Source: Nageia nagi
Lineage: Eukaryota; Pinophyta
Direction: 5' to 3'
Assembly (NCBI GenBank): GCA_050084985.1
Contig: JBITNC010000002.1
Location: 25,110,001 to 25,174,000 of the forward strand
Length of the DNA stretch: 64,000 nt
How positions within the stretch are numbered: position 1 is the first letter of the stretch; each line of letters begins with the position of its first letter. A program made the position numbers and the translations under genes. Shown in pieces: positions 11,270 through 22,215 of this stretch. A model generated the notes under the pieces. The model saw only the letters and a list, made by a program, of their open reading frames with translations. It did not search any database and was not told the origin of the DNA.

Positions 11270-11830
11270 GTCAGTAGATAAAACATTCCAGAATGAAATG
11301 ATGATGTCACAGAAGAAAGGATGAAGCTCAGTTGTGGAAAAGCCCGGGTTTCGGATATGATGAGGTCAGCAAGAGGAAATCGAAGAAGCCAGAGCCCGTA
11401 AATTAAGTGTTCTGGAAGTAAAGCATTCCGAAATGAAATGATGATGTCGCGAAGGATGAGACAGTCACATTTTGGTAAAGATCAGGTTCCGGAGATGATG
11501 AGGTCAGCAAGAGGAAATCGAAAAAGTCGAAGCCCATAAATTAAGTGTTCCGAAAGTAAAGCATTCCAGAATGAAATGATGACATCGCGAAGGATGAGAC
11601 AGTCACGTTTTGGTAAAGATCGGGTTCCGAAGATGATGAGGTCAGCAAGGGGAATTGAGAAGCCGAGGTCAGTAAATAAAACATTCTGGAGGTAAGAGAT
11701 GACATCACGGGGAGAACGATGTTCACATCTTTGAATGAAACTGGGTCCCAGAAGTGATGAGGTCAACAAGGATGATCAAATAGCTAGAGCCAATGAGTAA
11801 AACATTCCAAAATGTAGAGACGAGGCCAAC
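11270..11830 (+). repeat. Tandem array of ~120-138 bp units in the 5' LTR of C
   Basis: The phrase GATGAGGTCAGCAAG recurs near 11359, 11497 and 11635 and, as GATGAGGTCAACAAG, near 11756. Each is set in a similar context containing ATTCC.GAATGAAATGATGA. The same array is in the 3' LTR at about 14755-15310. Confidence 0.85.
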
Positions 11831-12355
11831 AAGAGGTCAGATCACAGTTATCAAGAAGCCGTATCATCTGCAATCTACCCCATTTTTGTAATATTCTGCC
11901 AAATGGCGTATGTAGGTAGTATCAGTTAAAAGAAGGCTAGAATCTTGAAGCTATTTTTGTAAACGTTTCTATTCTGCAATTCTTGTAACTGTTGTTACTG
12001 CAGTATAAGTATATGAAAATAAAGTGAAAGAAAGGTCGGAAGCCTAGTATTGCTCTTTACATTTGTTCTCGAAGACCTGTAGTTTTTATCAGTAATATGA
12101 TACCATCTTGACCTTTCTTATCTAGCACTCGTAATTATCATTCTTAATTTGGTTACATCGTGGCAGCTTGGCTTGTTTCCTGAATGATAATTGCGAGTTG
12201 CTAGTATAACTGTGTCTGCTACATGGTAGAGTAAAGCTGGGAAACTATTAGAGAGTGAGAGCTTGTACCGTAGCTGCTACACTAGATTCAGGCCAAGGTT
12301 TCACACACTATGAAAGCCCGCGCTGAACTAGTGATCCACCTTTGCTTTCTCTCTT

Positions 12356-12710
12356 GTTACCCTAAGCCTTTTGCTTAAATTCCTTGCACTTTACTCTTTT
12401 TTATTTTCTCTCTTGTTACCCTAAGCCTTTTGCTTAAATTCCTCGCACTCTACTCTTTTTTATTTTCTCTCTTGTTACCCTAAGCCTTTTGCTTAAATTC
12501 CTCGCACTCTACTCCTTTTTATTTTCTCTCTTGTTACCCTAAGCCTTTTGCTTAAATTCCTCGCACTCTACTCCTTTTTATTTTCTCTCTTGTTACCCTA
12601 AGCCTTTTGCTTAAATTCCTCGCACCCTACTCCTTTTATTTCTTTCCTGTTACCCTAACCCTTTTGCTTAAATTTCTCGCACCCTACTCTTTTATTTCCT
12701 TTCCTGTTAC
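12356..12710 (+). repeat. 59-bp tandem repeat, six units (5' LTR of C)
   Basis: GTTACCCTAAGCC (last unit GTTACCCTAACCC) begins at 12356, 12415, 12474, 12533, 12592 and 12649, followed by a divergent end unit at 12706. Spacing is 59, 59, 59, 59, 57 and 57. The 3' LTR has only four such units. Confidence 0.95.
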
Positions 12711-12846
12711 TTTTTCTACGCCCAATAGATAAGGAATCGGCCTTCTTCGGAGATCAGACTGTCACTATAGTCTGTTCATGATTTACTTTGGTTAAGATTG
12801 CTCACGGCGCATATATTACACAATCTTAATCAACAGTATTTCTTTT

Positions 12847-12858
12847 TGGCACGTCCGG
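12847..12858 (+). other. Probable primer-binding site of element C
   Basis: TGGCACGTCCGG begins 11 bases after the LTR end, within TTTTTGGCACG...GTGGGAC, a phrase typical of the primer site of several plant gypsy elements. The tRNA is not assigned. Confidence 0.6.
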
Positions 12859-12983
12859 TGGGACACGAAGAAACTTATTGGCGACTCTGCTGAAGCACTA
12901 TCTATGGTATGTATTAAAGCAAATTATTTGTAAATATCATATGTGCTTTTGAACCTGTCACTTTCTTTTGCAACCTAGAGTTT

Positions 12984-14319
12984 ATGTGGACAAGATCTAA
13001 AACTAGAGCAACAAAAGAAGCGTCGGATTTTAGAACGTTAGATACTCCTAAGAGAAAGACCCTGATCAAGTCCAAGTCTCTGAATAGTATTAGGTCCCTA
13101 AAATCCTTTATCAAGCCAGAATCATCCAATCTTCACACTAGAAATACCTCTCCTAAAATGGCTAATCCAGCTCAAAATATTTATCCGAAATGGGACAATG
13201 GGGTACCAATAGCCCTGGCGGTGTTGCATGACATCCCAGCAAATGTTTTCAAAATCCTTCCAGAGTTTGATGCAACTTCAGAGAAAATAGCTTATGAGCA
13301 TTGTGTTGATGTAGCTGGCCTAGTAAAGATTCATAATATTCAACATGAAGATGTCATGGTGAGATTACTGGCTCAGTCTTTCAAGGGAAAGGTCCTAGAT
13401 TGGTACAGTGGCCTTCCTAACGGATCTATAAACACTTGGGCTCAGCTGGTAGAGCCCTTTATCTTGGAATTTAATGAATTAGGAGATCCCTTTTCCTTGT
13501 TAACACAGTTCACTTCAATCAAAAGATATGAGCAAGAAAATATCCCTAATTTCAATATTAGATTCCAAAAAAACTTGGGTGAGAGTCCCCATGCCAGTCA
13601 GGCCTTAGCAATTTCAAGCCTTGATGTATTACCTAAGAGCCTTTCCTCTGGATCTCTCTCTGCAAATCCAAAATTCTAGAGTAAATACTTTCCCGGAGGT
13701 CTATAGACAACCAGTATATGCTGAATCCTGTCTTATTGCAGTTGGAAAATTGCCAAGTCGCATGCCAATGCCTTATTTTCCAATAACCGCCCAGCAGCAA
13801 ATTTTGAGACCTTAAGCAATTAGTTTGGCTCCATCATCGGCCAGTATCCCTGTCCCTGTCCAACAGTGGCCATCAACCTTGCCAGTCCCTAGAGCTCCCT
13901 TGGCCTTATCAGCCCCTCATCAGCTTAATACGAATCAAGGGGTAGCTTTATCGACGGAGATTCAGGAACTCTGAAACTTGTGTAGAAATATGGCAAACCG
14001 GATTACCATGCTAAGTAGACAAAGCAATGCAAGAATATATCCTTATCCTACTGTAGAAAAGGCTCAGAATGTGTTGAATGATGATGTAAGCCAAGCTTCC
14101 TCTTCCGGGTCAGCCTCTGGTTTGTGTTTGGCCTGCAATGACGCTCACGAACAAACCACATGTCTTATTTATCAATATCAAGAATATTTATCAAGAAGTG
14201 GGGGCATTCCTCCACCTGGTGTAGCTGACGACATAAGCCGAGATGTGAACCTGAGGAATTTTGCACCAGCGGGTATAGGAGGTTTTGCTGTGGAAACAAG
14301 ATCAAGGAAAAACCCCTAG
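12984..14319 (+). pseudogene. gag remnant of element C
   Basis: ATG 12984 opens 231 codons with the plant gypsy gag (Retrotrans_gag) pattern: a basic N-terminus, then the core phrase VLDWYSGLPNGSINTWAQLV (about 13399-13450) and SIKRYEQEN. A frameshift near 13570-13620 moves the reading into another frame, which continues to 14319 through stops at 13813 and 13973. That frame holds a Pro/Ala/Ser-rich stretch and a Cys-containing segment (LCLACNDAHEQTTC, about 14128). Gag would form the virus-like particle. The frameshift and stops make it a remnant. Confidence 0.8.
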
Positions 14320-14424
14320 TCTCCGGTATTCCAGAAAGAAAAGTTGAACCCCAAAAAAGCTCCAGAATCAATCATATCAAGACCTCCGAAGAAGAAATGA
14401 AATAGTAAAAGGTGGTTCGACGGT

Positions 14425-14640
14425 CGAAAATTAACTCCGGATACTTTCAGAGAAGGAGATTCGGTATTGAAATGGGATGAGGATAGAGCTAAACTGGATA
14501 AACACAAAAAAAAAATTTGAATCCATGTGGTCCGGACCCTATGTAGTAGTGAAATGCTTTGGTATTATTTTTGGTATTATTTTTTTTTCAGACTGGGTTC
14601 TAAATTCCTCTTTGATAAAGGCGAAATTTTCCCCAAGAGG
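14425..14640 (+). pseudogene. C-terminal pol remnant of element C
   Basis: The frame opening near 14425 reads FREGDSVLKWDEDRAKLDKH, the phrase that follows the integrase core in gypsy pol, where it leads into a WSGPYVV block (seen in another frame near 14525). Everything between gag and this point is deleted. A short duplication (TTTGGTATTATT twice near 14563) and an A-run add frameshifts. Confidence 0.75.
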
Positions 14641-14649
14641 TCGCCATAA

Positions 14650-16210
14650 TGTATATTCATACATAATAAATTCTTTATTAAAGCCCCGGTGTACCTTACT
14701 TGCAATCATGAGTTCATTTTAAGATCATCGGGAGTTTTTTAGGAGCAAACAAAATAGGCCGAAGTCAGTAGATAAAGCGTTCCGGAATGAAATGATGACA
14801 TCATAGAAGAAAGGATGAAGCTTAGTTGTGGAAAAGCTCGGGTTCCGGAGATGATGAGGTCAGCAAGAGGAAATCGAAGAAGCTGGAGCCCGTAAATTAA
14901 GTGTTCCGGAAGTAAAGCGTTCCTGAATGAAATGATGATGTCGTGGAGGATGAGACAGTCACATTTTGGTAAAGACCAGGTTCCAGAGATGATGAGGTCA
15001 GCAAGAGGAAATCGAAAAAGTCAGAGCCCGTAAATTAAGTGTTCCGGAAGTAAAGCATTCCAGAATGAAATGATGACATCGCGAAGGATGAGACAATCAT
15101 GTTTTGGTAAAGACCGGGTTCCGAAGATGATGAGGTCAGCAAGGGGAATTGAGAAGCCGGGGTCAGTAAATAAAACATTCTGGAGGTAAGAGATGACATC
15201 ACGGGGAGAACGATGTTCACATCTTTGAATGAAACTGGTCCCAGAAGTGATGAGGTCAACAAGGATGATCAAATAGCCAGAGCCAATGATTAAAACGTTC
15301 CGGAATGTAGAGACGAGGCTAGCAAGAGGTCAGATCACAATTATCAAGAAACCGTATCATCTGCAATCTGCCCCATTTTTGTAATATTCTGCCAAGTGGC
15401 GTATGTAGGTAGTATCAGTTAAAAGAAGGCTAGAATCTTGAAGCTATTTTTGTAAACGTTTCTGTTCTGCAATTCTTGTAACTGTTGTTATTGTAGTATA
15501 AGTATATGAAAATAAAGTGAAAGAAAGGTCGGAAGCCTAGTATTACTCTTTACATTTGTTCTCGAAGACCTATAGTTTTTATCAGTAATATGATACCATC
15601 TTGACCTTTCTTGTCTAGCACTCGTAATTATCATTCTTAATTTGGTTACATCGTGGCAGCTTGGCTTGTTTCCTGAATGATAATTGCGAGTTGCTAGTAT
15701 AACTGTGTCTGCTACATGGTAGAGTAAAGCTGGGAAACTATTAGAGAGTGAGAGCTTGTACCGTAGTTGCTACACTAGATTCAGGCCAAGGTTTCACACA
15801 CTGTGAAAGCCCGCGCTGAACTAGTGATCCACCTTTGCTTTCTCTCTTGTTACCCTAAGCCTTTTGCTTAAATTCCTTGCACTTTACTCCTTTTTATTTT
15901 CTCTCATGTTACCCTAAGCCTTTTGCTTAAATTCTTCGCACTCTACTCATTTTTATTTTCTCTCTTGTTACCCTAAGCCTTTTGCTTAAATTCCTCGCAC
16001 CCTACTCCTTTTATTTCTTTCCTGTTACCCTAACCCTTTTGCTTAAATTTCTCGCACCCTACTCTTTTATTTCCTTTCTTGTTACTTTTTCTACGCCCAA
16101 TAGATAAAGAACCGGCCTTCTCCAGAGATCAGACTGTCACTATAGTCTGTTCATGATTTACTTTGGTTAAGATTGCTCACGGCGCATATATTACACAATC
16201 TTAATCAACA
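14650..16210 (+). repeat. 3' LTR of element C (1561 bp)
   Basis: Matches 11156-12835 over its whole length except for two fewer 59-bp units, which explains about 118 of the 119 bp length difference. Followed by AACAT at 16211-16215. Confidence 0.93.
15849..16085 (+). repeat. 59-bp tandem repeat, four units (3' LTR of C)
   Basis: GTTACCCTAA begins at 15849, 15908, 15967 and 16024, with the divergent end unit at 16081. Spacing is 59, 59, 57 and 57. Confidence 0.94.
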
Positions 16211-16598
16211 AACATTATTTTGATACAATAATAATAATAATAGACTTTTGACATCCACACGTAATAAGAATGAAAAACAATTCTAATCATATCTATTAAT
16301 TCCCAATTATAGCATATAAGGGTTATTTATGAATATCCCAAACATAGCAATCTATTGTAAATAGAATTAGAGGTAGTGAGAATTTGACCATGTCATCCAT
16401 TTTCTCATGGAAAGAGGAAATATTCTAAAACACGTCCTCCTTAAAACTTCTAAGAACTCTAATCAAGATCAAGAGATAAAACTGACATATGCTGAGACAC
16501 AGAGAGTGTTCCCGACTTCAAAAAAACAAAAAGAGATCCTAAAGCAGAATCCAAGAACAGAGAGACTGCAACAAAACATTTAAAAAAAAATATAGATC

Positions 16599-18259
16599 TT
16601 ATTTCTGTAGAGTAGCACCCACATCCAACACAAACCTATACCTAACTTCTGATTTGGCCAGTCTCTCCATTGCACTATTAACGTAGTCCATGGGAATCTT
16701 CTCAATGTCGCATGTAATCCCATGCTCTCCACAGAAATCCACCATCTCCTGCGTCTCCTTCAACCCCCCTATCACACTCCCTGCTATCGTTCGTCTCCCT
16801 GCAATCCAAGGAAAACCCACAAGCCCCTCTATCAAATTCATCAAAAGGTGTATTTGTGAACAATTGGTAGAATAAAACCAATAAAGTGTATGTAAATGCA
16901 ATAGTTGTTACCGAAGAGCAAAGGAAACGCAGGAAGCTGCAGAGGCTTGTCAGGGGCTCCCACCAACACCATCTTTCCATTGACCTTGAGCACATTCAGC
17001 AGTGGAAAAATGGGGTGGGCAGCAGATACAGTATCCAATATGTAATCAAAACTTCTACTAGCCTCCTGTAACAAGAACAAAAACATCCATCAACATGCTC
17101 ATAATCAAAACAGGTAAAATCAAGAGTTAAATCATTTAGGTTGTTAAATTCTCTCTACCTGCATTTGTTGCTCATTTTTGCTGATGAGGAAATCATCAGC
17201 ACCCAGGCGCTCCTTTGCTTCTTTCTCTTTAGCCGGGGAGGTGCTGATGACAGTCACATGGAGACCGAAGGCCTTAGCAAATTTGACAGCCATGTGACCG
17301 AGGCCTCCCAGCCCAACAATTCCAATGCGCTTGCCGGGCTCTGTCATGCCGAAGTATTTCATTGGACTGTAGACTGTTATTCCTGCGCATAGAAGAGGAG
17401 CCCCTGCGTCCATGGCCAGATTCTCCGGAAAAAGCACCACATATCTGAACCCATATTGTGCCCACCATAAAAAAAATTCATCCGTGAAAAACCAAGAAAA
17501 AAAAAAAAACGAGAAACTAATGGCAGAGATGTAGTTAGTAATTTTTGCCTGTGATGGACAACAATGAAGTTTGAATAACCTCCAAAGGTAATTGATCCAT
17601 CCCGATCTACTGCATTGTAGGTGAGGATGTTCTGAGTGCAGTAATTTTCAAGCCCTTCTCCACAATACTCACAGGAATGGCAGGCTCCCACCAAGCAGCC
17701 CACCCCTGCCCGATCTCCAATCTTGAACTTTTTCACATTGCTCCCCACGGCAGTTATGATGCCTGTAATCTCATGCCTACATAAAACCAACATCACACAT
17801 ACACACAAACTATGAAACGAATTCTCCGGTAAAACCACCCCATCTCGTCTCAGATTAGAGGCGTAAAAAACCAGATAAATTATAGAAGCAAATATTCGAC
17901 TGCATTCAATAGTTCTGATAATGGACGTCGAGAGAGAATTTCACCCTGGGACAAGAGGGTAACGGGCGATTCCCCAATCATTCCTGCCCTGATGAAGATC
18001 CGTATGGCAAATACCGCAGTAGAGGATTTTTATCGTCACGTCATCCGGTCCATTGTTTCTGCAAAAGGGTATACCTTATAACTATCATACCAAGAAAAAC
18101 TTCAATTTGTAGATCAGGATTTTATTGTTTTGAAGTGTGTAAAAAGTTTTTAAGCTGAAAATACCTGCGACCGAAGGTGAAGGGAGATAGTATGCCAGAT
18201 GAGTCTTTGGCAGCCCAGCCCAGGGCCTGTTGAGGTTGCTTATCCATCGTTTCTGCCAT
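16599..18259 (-). CDS. Cinnamyl-alcohol-dehydrogenase-like protein (CAD/SAD/ELI3 group), six exons
   Basis: Exons in transcription order are 18259-18165, 18058-17945, 17776-17549, 17444-17159, 17065-16912 and 16798-16599. They sum to 1077 bp, 358 residues plus TAA, the usual CAD length. It is a zinc-dependent, NADP(H)-type medium-chain dehydrogenase expected to interconvert cinnamyl-type aldehydes and alcohols in the cytosol. Visible residues: catalytic zinc Cys49 (CGICHTD), His71-Glu72 (PGHE) and Cys165 (APLLCAGIT); structural zinc Cys102, 105, 108 and 116; nucleotide fold GLGGLG at 190-195 followed by ISTSP; C-terminal [20 protein letters not shown]. The ATG at 18259 is chosen because a TGA lies in frame just upstream; a second in-frame ATG is at 18247. 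All exons join in frame with no stop, so the gene looks intact. Intron 3 uses a GC donor. Whether it serves lignin or defence aldehyde reduction cannot be told from sequence; the N-terminus looks more like the SAD/ELI3 type than lignin CAD. Confidence 0.95.
17445..17548 (-). other. GC-AG intron (intron 3) of the CAD-like gene
   Basis: On the - strand exon 3 ends CATCACAG and the intron begins GCAAAAATT, ending TTCAG before ATATGTG. The join gives an Arg codon split AG/A and restores the family wording VVHHRYVV. No nearby GT keeps frame and wording. GC donors are a known minor class in plants. Confidence 0.85.
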
Positions 18260-18480
18260 GACTGTCCTTCACCTTGGAGAGCCGTGAAAAGGATCGTTGA
18301 TAATGAGGATTGGGGTGCATGTGAACGCAGTTATTGGTTCGCCAGCCATCCTCAACAACTTCATTTAATGGCGAAGACCAGGATCAAGGATAGGCTTTTT
18401 GCTGACGTAGCAGCTTATGTCACAATAGGGGCGTTGGGAGACCTTTTAGTCTTCGCCCCCATTTAATTAGGTTATTCAAA
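18260..18480 (-). promoter_or_regulatory. Upstream region of the CAD-like gene
   Basis: No clear TATA box is seen. A TGACG(T) motif, the core of as-1/bZIP sites, lies at 18403-18407. The 5' untranslated part is probably here, since the stretch carries no frame joined to the gene. The transcription start cannot be placed. Confidence 0.35.
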
Positions 18481-20430
18481 GGAGAGAAAGGTAAAGTGTT
18501 AAGTTTGAATATTGAATTTTTAGACGAAGTGGCCCAAAGGATGCACTGAGGCTTCCCCTACGTAATGTTGCCTCCACAATAGGTGAAGCCACATCATCTC
18601 CACCTAAGCCTCCCCACCTCCTTTGTAAAATCTATAGATACCCCATATTTATTTCATTTTGAGAGAAGAATGCTAAGAGAATTTCTTTCCATTTCATGCT
18701 AGAACTTCATTATGTATATTCAAGATTTGTTTTGTTTAAAGTTAATTAGAATGAATGATTGAATGTTTTAGCTATTTTATTTATCTTTGAATAGGATACA
18801 ATTTTGGCCACAATCATTTATTAAATTTGGAAGATAGCTTTTTGATAACATAATTTTCAACTCAAGGATTGATAAATCATTAAATTAATAGGGATCATCG
18901 ATTTATTGAAAGAAGGGAGTATGGGTTAGCTAGTTAGAAAGGTACCAACATAGAACTTTAATTTTGTGTTGGCAGGTGGGAGCCACAAGCTCAAAAAGTG
19001 GAGCTTATTACAATAAGGCAAGGCACTTTAGGTTAAGTGACTTATATGGCACCTTCAACATTTACGTGGTTATACCTAAAAGAGGGACATTAATGGTTGA
19101 TGTGACATGGTGAATGGAGCGAAGATGATGATATCAAAAATCATTCGTTATAATGACCTCAACATGAGGCTACTTAGTTTGGCAATTACCTAATGAGGTA
19201 TGCCAATTCATTATGAGGGTATATTTCGATGAATTTTTGTTAGTCTAACATGTTTTATTTATGCCTTAGGAATTCTTTGGAAGATTTGCATGTGATGGAT
19301 TTGACTATAGGTACAACTCTAATTTCTAATTTACCTTTGCGCATGCCTCATCAAATAACCATCCAGACAATGAAGAATTCTCTCACTATTTTGGGAAGGT
19401 AGATTATGGTGAAGTTCTTGATGGGTACAAGAGAGAAATAAAGCCTAGGCAACAAGAGCCTCCCCATGGGTGACAAGGCTATGAGATTCGATCCCTTAGT
19501 ATTGCTAGTTGTAGTTCATGTGAAAGAGAATCTTTAGAATGGAGGATTTATATCATTTTTAAAGAAATTTTATGGTTTGAATTGGATTTGTGTCAACAAA
19601 TAGATTCAATTTGTGAAGGTAGGAAGCTTAAAGTGTTTGATGATGAATTTGTAGTTGACATGACACTCTCGAAATAAGTAACAGAGTTTGTAGTTGTGAA
19701 TATATGAAGGGAAAAATAGTCATTATCAATTGAAATGGGTAAATTCTATGTAAGGGATGACCAACCCAAATGAGAATGACTAGGAGTAATCCAAGACTCT
19801 TCCTAAGACTTGGTCAAAGGTGACATTTACTATTATGCAATACTTTACTTTGAATGTCAGCTTATCATTGATGCAAAGCTTCCACTTTGCTTTCCTCAAT
19901 CACATTTGATGGGGATGCAAGATGAATATTTTGATATTCCTCTTCAAGAAACTTGAGAAAATAATGAAGGGTGTACAAAAATGATAAATTTTAGAGCCTT
20001 TACACTAAGGCTTATTCTTGATTATTTTTAAACACACTATGGAGAGGGATGGGTTAATGGAAAAATTATTATTAGAGCCCAATTGTGGAACATGCTTTAA
20101 GGAAAATGATCAAGTCAGGAATGGATTCAAAAAAGGGCATCAAGGGTAGTAATAACATGTGACTATTTACAATTATTTTCAACTATTATCATATAACACA
20201 CGAGGGTAATTTTCAGAAATATTTAAAAAATAATGATAACAAAATTATTTACAATGTCTAAATATTTTAGGGTGGTTTGCAATTGTAATATATTTATGAG
20301 AACGATTATGAACCACCTTTAAAAATCACCCCCTAAAATATATATTTGAAGGGTATTAAGACCTTTTAGTTGGAAAATAAAAATGTATGAGGGAACCCAT
20401 TTCAAATGTTATTACACATTTCAAAGCATT
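18481..20430. other. Intergenic sequence, nothing recognised
   Basis: All frames are closed within short distances and I see no family motif. A phrase near 18630 (CTATAGATACCCCATA) could be a promoter-like piece. A small inverted repeat is listed separately. Confidence 0.4.
20261..20346. repeat. Imperfect inverted repeat, possible MITE or hairpin
   Basis: AATATTTTAGGGTGGTTT on the left faces AAAAATCACCCCCTAAAATA on the right, about 40 bases apart. It is too short and imperfect to assign to a family; flanking duplication is not clear. Confidence 0.35.
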
Positions 20431-20609
20431 ATGAAGACTACAAAGCTATTTTATCTTGAAGTCATTTAGAAGCCATGGATTATATATTTCAAACTCTCAA
20501 TTCATTTCTAACCACTTCAAAGCCATTTAAAACCCTTGAGTTAGATGAGAGTGATTGAAAGGTGATGGTATGGAAAATACCCAAGTTTGTTCTTGATTCC
20601 TAGCTATAT

Positions 20610-21832
20610 CTTTGTCAAATGAAAGAGTTTCAAGGCATCTTTTCTATAATTATGAATTGTATATCCTCCAAAATTTGTAGTCCATGAAACCATATTTGCA
20701 TCATGTATCTTATCAAATAATTCCCAAGCCTTATGTATTCTTTCGCATTGTGCATCCATGTCTATTTTACAACCAGAATATTTGATAAAAAAATATCTTT
20801 AAATACTCTTTTATGGATGTCCATTCTTCTTGTAGAACTTCCATTTTATGGGCATTTTGATAATGAAATTCAAAGCTTAAAAAGCTTCCTCAAGATAACC
20901 TACATAGATAACAAGTTCAATAATACATATATAATTATTCATCCTAGGAATAATTCAATAAGAGTTGATTATGCTATTAGAGTTGGTTTCCAAGTAATAC
21001 AAAGGTTATGCTGTTAGGTTTGGTTCCCAAGTAATGCAAAGATTATCCTTTTAGGGTTGGTTCCCAAGTATAGCTTCATTAGATGAAATAATTTAAGGGC
21101 ATCCTTATTACATCCATGAATTATATATCTTGAAACTGTGTTTGCATCATGCATCTTGTTAAACAATTATTGAACCTTATGTATTCTTCTACATTTTGCA
21201 TCCATGTCTATTGTACAACTATAACCTTCAATGAAAAAAATATTTTGAACTACACTTTAATGGATATCCATACCTTCTTCTATAACTCCTATTTTATGGG
21301 CATTTTAGCAATGAAATTCAAAGCTTCCTTAAGATAACCTATACAACCAAGAATTTCAATAATGTATGTATAATGGGCCATCCCAAGAATAATAGAATAA
21401 GAGTCGATCATGTTATTAGGGTTGGTTCCTAATTAATACAAAGGTTATGCTATTAGGATTGGTTCTCAAGTATAGCTTCATTAGATGAAAGATTTAAAAG
21501 ACATCCTTATTATAGCCATGAATTGCATGTCTTATTTATTTTACAACCACAATATTCGATGAAAAAATATTTTTAACTACTCTTTAATGGATGTTCATAG
21601 CTTCTTCTAAAACTTCCATTTTATGGGTACTTTAGTAATGAAGTTTAAAGCTTTCTCAAAATAGCTTGTACAATCAAGAAGTTCAACAATGTATGTATAA
21701 TTATTCATTCAAGGAATAATGTAATAAGAATCAATCATACTATTAGGGTTGTTTCTCAATTAATACAAAGGTTATGTTGTTAGGGTTTGTTCCCAAGTGT
21801 AGATTCATTAGATGAAAGATATCACTACTACA
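20610..21832 (-). pseudogene. PPR-like sequence, three decayed repeat units
   Basis: On the - strand the sequence gives pentatricopeptide-repeat wording in broken frames: MDAKCRRIHK (about 21207), LFNKMHDAN, KDALKLFHLMK (about 21105) and, lower down, ERIHKAWELFDKIHDANMVS (about 20740 to 20690) followed by WTTNFGGYTIHNYRKDALKL. This is the pattern of plant PLS-class PPR proteins, which bind organelle RNA. Three units lie head to tail, with landmarks near 20650, 21105 and 21515, spaced roughly 400-455 bp. Each also contains a small local expansion (GGTTCCCAAGTAAT...CAAAG-like phrases, 2-3 times). Stops and frameshifts are everywhere. The CACTA element interrupts the third unit; the sequence resumes at 27840. 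Confidence 0.72.
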
Positions 21833-22215
21833 TTTACCGAGTTTTGCATCATACAATGCATCAATTCATATTGTATTTTTTTAAACTCAATCAAAAATTT
21901 TGACGCATCACTTAACACTAAGGGTATTGTCAACCAATACGTCAACCTATCTACGATTTAGCATCAAATAAAACATCATACTCGATCTCAATTAGTGTCA
22001 ATTCAAGATGCTTTATGGGTCAAACATGCATTAAACAAACATCAATTTCATATGCTTAACATGTCTCTTGAGGTGTCAATTATGGACGCATAAAGCATCA
22101 AACATGTGTTTAATAAAATAGCAATTTAAAATGCTATTCACATCTTATGAGGTGTCAATTCTAGATGCATAAAGCGTCAATTATGCATTAATGTAAACAT
22201 CAAGTGAAGCATCAA
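21833..22215. repeat. Left terminal inverted repeat and subterminal repeats of the CACTA element
   Basis: CACTACTACATTTACC begins the end; the right end read inward is CACTACTATGTTTTGG, and both reach TTTNGCATCA about 20 bases in. GCATCAA/GCGTCAAT words recur through this stretch. Confidence 0.75.

Larger units (their letters stand above)
11156..12835 (+). repeat. 5' LTR of element C (1680 bp)
   Basis: Begins TGTATATTCATAC, ends CTTAATCAACA. It holds two internal arrays: about four units of 120-138 bp (11270-11830) and six units of 57-59 bp (12356-12705). A weak TATA-like phrase (GTATAAGTATATG) is near 12003. Confidence 0.93.
11156..16210 (+). mobile_element. Non-autonomous gypsy-type LTR retrotransposon C with long, repeat-bearing LTRs
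   Basis: The element is 5055 bp. The LTRs (11156-12835 and 14650-16210) make up almost two thirds of it and leave only 1814 bp of internal DNA, holding gag and the last piece of pol. Protease, reverse transcriptase, RNase H and the integrase core are missing. Ends are TG...CA with a perfect AACAT target duplication. The LTRs are very similar, so the insertion is not ancient; mobility must have come from enzymes of another element. The gag style and primer-binding site suggest a gypsy lineage, perhaps Tat-like. I see no good purine tract before 14650. It sits about 390 bp beyond the 3' end of the CAD-like gene. Confidence 0.92.

Noticed and set aside
12356-12710. CCCTAA words in each 59-bp unit look like plant telomere repeat
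   Set aside because: Only one such word occurs per 59-bp unit and the rest is unrelated; it is an LTR-internal minisatellite, not telomeric DNA.
18230-18466. 78-codon + strand frame at the start of the CAD-like gene
   Set aside because: It overlaps exon 1 and the upstream region in the opposite direction and has no family resemblance.
20610-21832. PPR-like repeats considered as a working gene
   Set aside because: Stops and frameshifts occur in every unit and the array is interrupted by several elements.
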